DNA of 64,000 nt from Hanleya hanleyi (taxonomy: Eukaryota; Mollusca; Polyplacophora; Lepidopleurida; Hanleyidae), in contig JAVTVY010037060.1 of assembly GCA_036873755.1 (NCBI GenBank), forward strand, positions 62,001 through 126,000, written 5' to 3'. The notes below the pieces were generated by a model, which made no database searches, was not told the origin of the DNA, and worked only from the letters and a program-made list of their open reading frames with translations. The position numbers and the translations under genes are program-made. Shown one piece after another: positions 57,991 to 64,000 of the stretch (its first letter is position 1; each line of letters opens with the position of its first letter).

Positions 57991-58470
57991 TTGCCCTTTT
58001 TCTTAAGAGTTAATAGCTCGGTAATATCCGATAAATTTGGACAAAATGTTCTGTAGTAACCAGCCATACCCAAGAAACGCATCAGTTGTCTCTTACATGT
58101 TGGTCTTCGAAATAGAGAGATAGCACTAACCTTAGCATCTACAGGTTTTGCCTGACCCTGACCTACAACATGACCCAAGAATGTCACACGTGCATGTCCA
58201 AATTCACTTTTTCCAAGGTTGACTGTCAGCTTGACGATTGAACAGTGCGCGAATTCTCTGTAGATGATCTTCCCATGTATCGCTGTAGACAATGACGTCA
58301 TCAATGTAAGTCCCACATCCTTCCAAACCAGAAGTCACACGTTGGTGAGACGCTGGAACGTGGCCGGAGAATTTTGCATTCCAAATGGCATGACTTTGTA
58401 CTGGAACAGACCTTCGGAAGTGACCAATGCTGATATCTCCTTCGCATAATCTGTCAGTGGAATTTGCCAA
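57972..58470 (-). pseudogene. Reverse transcriptase, palm and thumb
   Basis: Contains GCGTYIDDVIVYSDTWEDHL, the YIDD catalytic box, then FGHARVTFLGHVVGQGQ and RQLMRFLGMAGYYRTFCPN as in gypsy RT thumb and connection. Two overlapping frames (58470-58204 and 58316-57972) show a frameshift. Confidence 0.88.
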
Positions 58471-58997
58471 AATTCTTTCAGAAGATCAAACTTTGGCACA
58501 AACTTGGCACTTCCCAATTTATCAATGCAATCGTCAATGCGTGGAATAGGGAATGTGTCTGTTTTGGTCAATGTGTTCACCTTCAGGATACAAGATGAAA
58601 TCCAGTTACTATTACTTGGTTCAATGAAATCTTTGTCCAATAAACACTGAATCTCTTTTTTCGGATAGTTTTGTTTAATGGGATTCAAACGATATGGGTG
58701 CTGCTTCACTGGATTAGAATCTCCGACATTGACGTCATGTGAAATTTTATCAGTCCGAGTAGGAATATCGGGAAACATATGTTCATATTGACTGAGCAGA
58801 ATTCGAAGTTCTTCCTTATGCGCTGGTTCAAGATGACATAACTTGGAATCCAAATTAAGTAGAATGTCAGAGTTCTGTAATTTCGCCGCTGTCATGGGCT
58901 CTTCACGAATTTCATTATTATCAGGGTCAGAACTAACTACACTTACAGGGTGTACAGTACTGTTAGTGCTGTCTCTGTCTATGTATAACTTTAACAT
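58335..58997 (-). pseudogene. Reverse transcriptase, N-terminal half
   Basis: Begins just after the integrase end. It shows HPYRLNPIKQNYPKKEIQCL, LLDKDFIEPSNSNWISSC, then FDLLKEFWQIPLT and FQYKVMPFGMQNSPATFQR. About 16 residues expected between SSCIL and KVNTLTKTD (the PKPDG...DYR segment of the fingers) are missing in frame, and a frameshift follows TFQR. Confidence 0.9.
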
Positions 58998-59092
58998 ATT
59001 TACATGACATAACAGTTTGTGTTTACGCCTGTCAGGAGTCTGAGTTACATAATTAAGGTCACTTAATTTCTTTCAATGACATAAGGACCATA

Positions 59093-59685
59093 CTATCTAG
59101 CCTTAATTGGATTACCAGGAATAGGCAGAAAAGCCAGTACCTTCTCACCAGGTTTGAAACTTCGTTTAAGGGCATGTTTATCACAGATTATTTTCATACA
59201 TTTTTGTGCTGACTTTAAATTTGTCATGGCCAAATCACATGCTTTAGTCAACCTGGTGCGAAAGTCCGACACATATTGTAAGAGACTACATGAGTCAAGA
59301 TCACTGACTAGGAACTTTTCCTTTAGCAATTTAAGTGGTCCTCTAACTGTATGGCCAAAGACTAATTCAAATAGACTGAAGCCTAAAGTCTCTTGAACAG
59401 ATTCTCTAACAGCAAACAATAACAAATATATGCCTTCATCCCAGTCTTTCTCAGTTTCAAAACAATAAGTCCTAATCATGTTCTTTAATGTCTGGTGAAA
59501 TCTTTCTAATACGCCTTGGCTTTCTGGGGGATGGTATGAAAATGATTTGTACTGCTTTATTCCCAATTCATGCATTACTTGTTGAAAAATTCCTGACATG
59601 AAATTAGATCCCTGATCAGACTGGGGTAGGCCGACAAGTGTGAAAAACTTAACTAAGGCCTTAACAATAGTTTTTGCCTTAATAT
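59093..59685 (-). pseudogene. Integrase core (second part) and GPY region
   Basis: After the insertion the frame resumes at KAKTIVKALVKFF. It has the second Asp in LPQSDQGSNFMSG, the Glu in ESQGVLERFHQ, then KPGEKVLAFLPIPGNPIKAR. The GPY-type module continues past the stop at 59093 (YGPYVIE) in the DNA before the RT. The ORF start at 59803 is inside the inserted element. Confidence 0.9.
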
Positions 59686-60586
59686 CCTCTTGACTAAATC
59701 GACGCATCAAAAATCTCCATTTTTGTGTTTTGGGGTCACAATAAATGAAAATCATCATGCAAAATTTTAACGCTTCACGATTTGGTCTCTTTAGTTTGTC
59801 CACATGTGTGAATATTTTGACATCATGACTTCAAGTACAGATAGGGGCTTAACCCAGACCCAGTGAAAATAAACATCTGCCAAGTATGTTTGTCTCTTTC
59901 TCTCTGGAATTGAGTATCTCACACAAGAAAAAGCTATATTTTTCTTTTTTCTTATGTGCTTAGTTTTGGGTTCACAATATCATGAACAATTTGAATGCCT
60001 CCCGGTCTGGTCTGGACATTGGCACGTGATTACTTGAATTACAGATAATCTAGATGAAGTTAAAATGAGACTTTCAATCATATATATTTGTCTTTCTCAC
60101 TCTACAAGTGATTGACAACAGCATCATTCCAGAAAATATTAATCAATGACACCATAAAAAAGGCCGTCACTAGTACATCAATTTTATAGCATATGGTCCC
60201 AATGTCCACAATAGTGGACACATACTGTTCAAGTTTCGCTGTATCTATATTTATTAAGGAAACAGACCAACACTTCATGCTTTACAAGTCTTTGGGTACC
60301 TAGCATTCTTGCTACCCGCATAGATTTATTTATTCCAAAGGAATACTTGGAGAATATTTTCCACAAACCTAACTACAAGGGCTCATTTCCACCTGTCGTA
60401 GATGAACCGATCTTGTAACGGCTGAGGCAGGTCACATGACCACAAATCCTTAGGAATGTTGGGTAGATGGCACCACCTGTTAGTCTTCAGTTGAGGATAT
60501 ACATGCTTGCTCTCAGTGAAATCGCCTGTTCTTGTGTAGGTGCTAAAATCTTATGTCCACACCTGTGGACGCTGCGATACAAGAGG
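59686..60586. mobile_element. 901-bp TIR element inserted in integrase
   Basis: Inverted ends begin CCTCTTG (left CCTCTTGACTAAATCGACGC, right reverse complement CCTCTTGTATCGCAGCGTCC). Flanked by ATAT on both sides (59682-59685, 60587-60590). No transposase is seen, so it is non-autonomous. The integrase coding continues directly across the two flanks. Confidence 0.85.
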
Positions 60587-60777
60587 ATATTCCGTAAAGG
60601 AATGGCCTCAGGGAACCTGGTTGAAGCACACATGACTGTTAAAATGTATTGATTGCCCGACTTTGTTTTTGGTAATGGACCAACACAATCTATAATCACC
60701 CTACCAAATGTTTCTTCAAATGCAGGGATTGGTTGTACAGGGGCATTTGGTATGGTTTGGTTTGGTTTTCCTACCAT
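60587..60777 (-). pseudogene. Integrase core (first part)
   Basis: Encodes NQTIPNAPVQPIPAFEETFG, then RVIIDCVGPLPKTKSGNQYI with the first catalytic Asp, and STRFPEAIPLRNI, where the insertion cuts the frame. Confidence 0.9.
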
Positions 60778-60789
60778 TTGACATGTGTG

Positions 60790-61264
60790 GCATGACCTAC
60801 AAAATTCCGTAATCTCTTTCTTTAAATTTGGCCAATAGAAATCATTTAGAATTTTGTAATATGTTTTTGTTAACGCCTAAATGGCATGAAAGAGGTGTTT
60901 CATGGGCTAGTCTAAGGATATCTGAATGATATGAATTTGGTACTACAATATGATACTTAACTGCCCACTCATCATCAGGTGACACATCTGGCTGTCGCCA
61001 TTTGCGCATCAGAACACCATTCTTAGAAAAGTAACACACAGGCTCTTGAGTTACATCACACTCATCTACTGCCCTGTCAATCAACTTGGAAATGTCCTTG
61101 TCACTATGCTGTTCATTAACCAGCCGTGATTTTGAAATTTTGTCATTAGAACATTCCAATTTGCTATCAAAATGTGGCTTATCAGCCTCATCATTTAAAC
61201 AAACGAAAGTGTCGGCCAAACAAACGCCATCGATGACGTCATCTTTAAGAGACTTTTCAGACAT
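60790..61264 (-). pseudogene. Integrase N-terminus and upstream linker
   Basis: The ORF at 61264-60842 runs from an acidic linker (SDKDISKLIDRAVDECD) to HIVVPNSYHSDILRLAHETP and LSCHLGVNKN, the HH part of the H2C2 zinc domain. The CC part lies just downstream in another frame (FCRSCHTCQ at about 60800-60775). Confidence 0.87.
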
Positions 61265-61422
61265 TTACTCATGGCTCTAGTAACTGCACAAGCAGGATAC
61301 AAACTTTGAATTTCGTCTTCAACTGGATCATAGATCTGATCCAAACAAGGCTTGTCAGCTACAATCGGGTTAACCCCGACCTTATCTCCGCAAGATCATT
61401 TCCAAGAAGTAACTGAACGCCC

Positions 61423-61653
61423 TCAAATGGAAAAACTACTTTTAATACCCACCGTAACAGGCCCAGAAATCAAGTCGGAAGACAGACGCACGTTATGGAG
61501 CGGAACGGGTGTATAATTTACAGAATCTACTCCGTTAATCAGGACATTACTGCCTGCAGATGAAGAGTCAGAAAACGGCAAAGTATCTGCCAACAAAAGA
61601 GACTGGGACGCGCCCGTGTCTCGCAAAATCTTCACAGGAGTAGCATTAGACAA
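61423..61653 (-). pseudogene. Retroviral-type aspartic protease
   Basis: Contains ILRDTGASQSLLLADTLPFS, the DTGA active-site motif, then VNYTPVPLHNVRLSSDLISG. Length and position, between gag and integrase, fit. The frame continues upstream with a frameshift. Confidence 0.85.
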
Positions 61654-61887
61654 ATCACTTGAAAGTTACACAAAACCATTGTGGATAAATGGTTCAAAAA
61701 TCTCCATAACAGGATTTGAAAAACTCTCAACCTTATCCTTGATAGAACTATTAGGAACAGTGTCCATGGCCATCTTAACGTCCTATACATTATGAACGTC
61801 ACTAACTTGTTTGGGTATAGATCTTGAAATGAGGAAACCACTGGGCTTTTGAAAGGCTTGATCTTGTTGTTTTCTTTTCAATTTAAA

Positions 61888-61929
61888 ACAATTAGCCATT
61901 AAATGGCTGTCCTTCTTACAATAGTTGCA
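61888..61929 (-). other. Gag zinc knuckle
   Basis: The minus strand encodes CNYCKKDSHLMANC, matching C-x2-C-x4-H-x4-C of a nucleocapsid zinc knuckle. Confidence 0.9.
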
Positions 61930-62118
61930 AACGGGAGATTTATTTTGAGTGTTAAAAGTGGGTGGTTGCGACTTTGTGTTTGACCTTTGACCTTTGTAAC
62001 TGGGGTTAAAAGTTTAGGCCCTGAGAAAGGGCTGTGTTTGTTACTTGAGAGATTAGACTAGAATAAACTTGGCTTAACCGCATTGACAAATGATAATTTG
62101 TGTGTCAGAGCGTATTCG

Positions 62119-62600
62119 TCAGCAAAACGCGCTGCCTGATCTGTTGGCATTCTTTTCATCAAGAAATGTTCTAATATCACCATGGATACACCTTTTTAAT
62201 TCCTCTACCAGCATAAGCTGTCTAAGGCTTTCAAATTGGTTGTCAATTTTAACAAAAGCAGACCACCTATCAAATAACTGTTGTTTTGAACGAGCAAATG
62301 CTACATGAGAGTTTTCTTTTTCACAACTACGAAACTTTTGTCTATAGGCTTCAGGAACTAATTCATACACTTTATGGATTAAATCCCTCACTGTATCATA
62401 ATTTGATGCTTGCTCTACCATCAATTGAGTGAAAATATCCCTTGAATTTCCGATCAAAACACTTTGAAGAAGTAAACTCCAATTTTATTTTGGCCAGTTC
62501 AAATTTTCAGCAGTTTTCTCAAAATGCAGAAAATATTGATCAGCTTCTTTTTCTTGAATTGATGGGACGAGACGTATTTGACGAGCCGCATCAAATTTTG
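62119..62600 (-). pseudogene. Gag capsid with SCAN-like region
   Basis: Encodes LIGNSRDIFTQL, then DLIHKVYELVPEAYRQKFR, and LFDRWSAFVKIDNQFESLRQ. The YELVPEAYRQKFR segment is the SCAN-like part of the Gmr1-type capsid; SCAN domains of vertebrate zinc-finger proteins are known to descend from such a Gag. Upstream DNA (to about 62600) continues the capsid (VPSIQEKEADQYFLHFEK) with a frameshift. Confidence 0.85.
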
Positions 62601-63024
62601 ATTGTGATTGCACAGGTGCATGTGCAGGAGGACTTGTTTGCGACTGTAATTCCATATGCTTCATTTCTAACTGAACTGTCTTTCTTTCTCTTTCTCTAAT
62701 TCCTCTTTTTCTAACTTTTCTCTCTCTAACTGAAACTGTCTTTTTTTCTCCCTTTCCTCTTTTTCTAATTCTAATTTCTTTAATACCAGCTGATTTTGCA
62801 TTCTAATTTCCTTATTTCCAAATCATCAGCTGTTTCCTCAGTTAAATCAAAATCACTTTCATCCCAAAATGTTTAATAATGAGTTTCTTAATTTCTTGCT
62901 TTCTCCAAGATGTTTTAACTTTAGTTTGTAGGAATTTACACAGCGCGAACAAATCCTCTTTGCGTAGTTCGTTAAATTCTTCATGACTAGGCTCTAAGGC
63001 AAACTGCGCTGGGTCAAATGACAT
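62601..63024 (-). pseudogene. Gag N-terminus and charged coiled-coil
   Basis: ATG at 63024. Starts MSFDPAQFALEPSHEEFNEL, then LRKEDLFALCKFLQ. After a frameshift near 62850 comes a long Glu/Lys/Arg stretch (LEREKLEKEELEKEKERQ) typical of a coiled coil. The start is chosen because it is the first ATG after the PBS. Confidence 0.8.
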
Positions 63025-63131
63025 GCTGATAGCGTACTCCCTGACTTCACAAATTTAGACAATGTTATAAAGCTGTATCGATTTGGAACTATGTGGCAAA
63101 GCTGCCAGCTGATCAATAATGTAAACAAACT

Positions 63132-63152
63132 CTCCCGGACGCCAGGCCCCCA
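63132..63152 (-). promoter_or_regulatory. Primer binding site, tRNA-Pro-like
   Basis: The minus strand reads TTGGGGGCCTGGCGTCCGGG just inside the LTR. It resembles the known tRNA-Pro primer site TGGGGGCTCGTCCGGGA, but with a changed and longer middle. Confidence 0.65.
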
Positions 63153-63157
63153 ATTTC

Positions 63158-63793
63158 TGTTACGTCAAATGAGTGTAACAGAAAGACGTGTGAAGTCAAT
63201 GATTAACAATCAAATAATTATTTACAATACTAAAATCTTATACAATTTAAGTAAGGTTAATACAACAAATAAATGTGTGAAATATAGTCTTACTGGTCAA
63301 TGCTATACCGGTGTGCACTTCACAGTCCTTGTTAACGCGCACAAATCACTCTTCTGTATAATGGTAATCCAACACTGCTCAGTTGTACACAGTCTGAGTA
63401 AATGTCCGATATCCGACAGCCTTCAACAAATAGCGTAGACCATGCAGCAGCCAACAGTCAATACACAGGAGTAAACAATCCAACAGTCCGTAATTACAGG
63501 CAAAGGTAACACAGCACAACAGACCCACATAAAAAGCCAGTTTGAATTCCCTCCTGAATGACTGACTGAATGCGCTATTTATACTCTATGAGGTATTCCA
63601 GATCATTCTATCCAATCAAGGAGCTTCTAGAATACACAGCGTTACCGCATCATCTGACCTAGATACAATTTACAACAGCCTTCCAGAAAGCTCCAAGTGG
63701 CTGACCCACATAATAATACGTAAACAAGCTGGCGTCAGCTCTATATTCTAGAAACATCCACACTGTCTAATAATAGACTACAATACCATGACA
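63158..63793 (-). repeat. 5' LTR (outer end uncertain)
   Basis: The inner end is GACGTAACA (minus strand), next to the PBS. A promoter with GAGTATAAATAGCGC lies around 63570-63585, with an inverted CCAAT box (GATTGGAT) near 63618. The proposed outer end TGTCATGGTATTG gives TG...CA ends and about 636 bp. The second LTR is absent, so the outer end cannot be confirmed. Confidence 0.6.
63573..63581 (-). promoter_or_regulatory. TATA box of the LTR promoter
   Basis: TATAAATAG on the minus strand inside the LTR, directing transcription toward gag. Confidence 0.6.
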
Positions 63794-63867
63794 GTATAAT
63801 CTTCTGGTTAACCTAATCTAAAGCACATACCAATAAAATAACGATTCGTGATATTTTTGGATCTCAG

Positions 63868-63985
63868 GTACGCTTTTATTGTACCTGTTCATGTGGCAAC
63901 TCGGATGGCATGACCCCGCGGTCCCTAGCACCGGCATAAGCGTTATTAGATACAAATCTAGAGAGCTATGATGGAAATGCTCTGA
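63868..63985. repeat. Dispersed repeat, copy 3 of 3
   Basis: Shares the ATCTCAGGTACGCTTTTATT start and GGATGGCATGACC, CCCTAGCACCGGCAT words with copies at 40395 and 46415. Confidence 0.6.
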
Positions 63986-64000
63986 CAACTCGTATATTGG

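Larger units (their letters stand above)
57858..63793 (-). mobile_element. Gmr1-like Ty3/gypsy retrotransposon, decayed, 3' truncated
   Basis: Read on the minus strand, the order is LTR, PBS, gag, protease, integrase, reverse transcriptase, RNase H start. Integrase precedes RT, and the two are directly continuous through a GPY motif region and LCHVNMLKLYIDRDS. That is the Gmr1-like arrangement rather than the usual gypsy RT-RH-IN order. The element has several frameshifts, a 901-bp insertion in integrase and an RT deletion, and it stops in RNase H. No 3' LTR is in the window. The individual parts are listed separately. Confidence 0.88.

Noticed and set aside
59700..59803. N-terminal start of the integrase ORF at 59803
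   Set aside because: The first 35 or so codons lie in the 901-bp inserted element, so they are not integrase.

Overview
The window is nuclear DNA from an intron-rich animal, most likely a mollusc (bivalve or gastropod; the species cannot be read from the sequence). The reasons are GT-AG introns, class 1-1 EGF exons, SINEs with a tRNA-like head and a conserved core, LINE tails of the type seen widely in molluscs (GCTGAAATATTGCTGAA...ACGTTAAA followed by TCTC or TCAC runs), a Crypton-type recombinase, and many minisatellites and short TIR elements. Nothing looks bacterial.

The main gene is on the + strand, from before 4899 to 44228. I could define 36 exons. Every junction is AG/GT, and the exon lengths sum to 2137 codons including the stop, in one uninterrupted frame. 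The product is the C-terminal 2136 residues of a large mucin-like, MUC4-type membrane protein. Its order is AMOP, VWD, post-VWD and cadherin-like region, about 15 EGF modules, SEA-like module, Thr/Ser-rich mucin exon, second SEA-like module, one transmembrane helix and a cytoplasmic tail of about 180 residues. The 5' end (probably signal peptide and NIDO) lies outside the window or was not recognised. The EGF exons follow a repeating five-exon cassette. The SEA module plus a short Cys-rich exon is duplicated on both sides of the mucin exon.

The introns and flanks are full of mobile and tandem DNA. At least three introns begin with a minisatellite whose unit is the end of the preceding EGF exon plus its 5' splice site; the largest has about 29 copies of 39 bp (23285-24430). 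Other elements include piggyBac-like MITEs ending in CCCTACCTGGCCTGG with TTAA, tRNA-derived SINEs with target duplications, a long palindrome split by a truncated LINE carrying an RNase H domain, and a 63-bp-arm hairpin at 4504-4631.

The left flank (1-4898) holds minisatellites, a mariner-type MITE, a LINE relic and a Crypton-type tyrosine recombinase ORF. The right flank (44229-64000) has no host gene that I can recognise. It holds a tandem repeat rich in TGACCTTTGACCT, a large inverted pair, an RT fragment with a YIDD box and, on the minus strand from about 63.8 to 57.86 kb, a decayed Ty3/gypsy element in the order LTR-PBS-gag-protease-integrase-RT-RNase H. Integrase upstream of RT is the hallmark of Gmr1-like elements. 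Its integrase is split by a 901-bp TIR insertion, and its 3' end is cut off at a MITE fragment.
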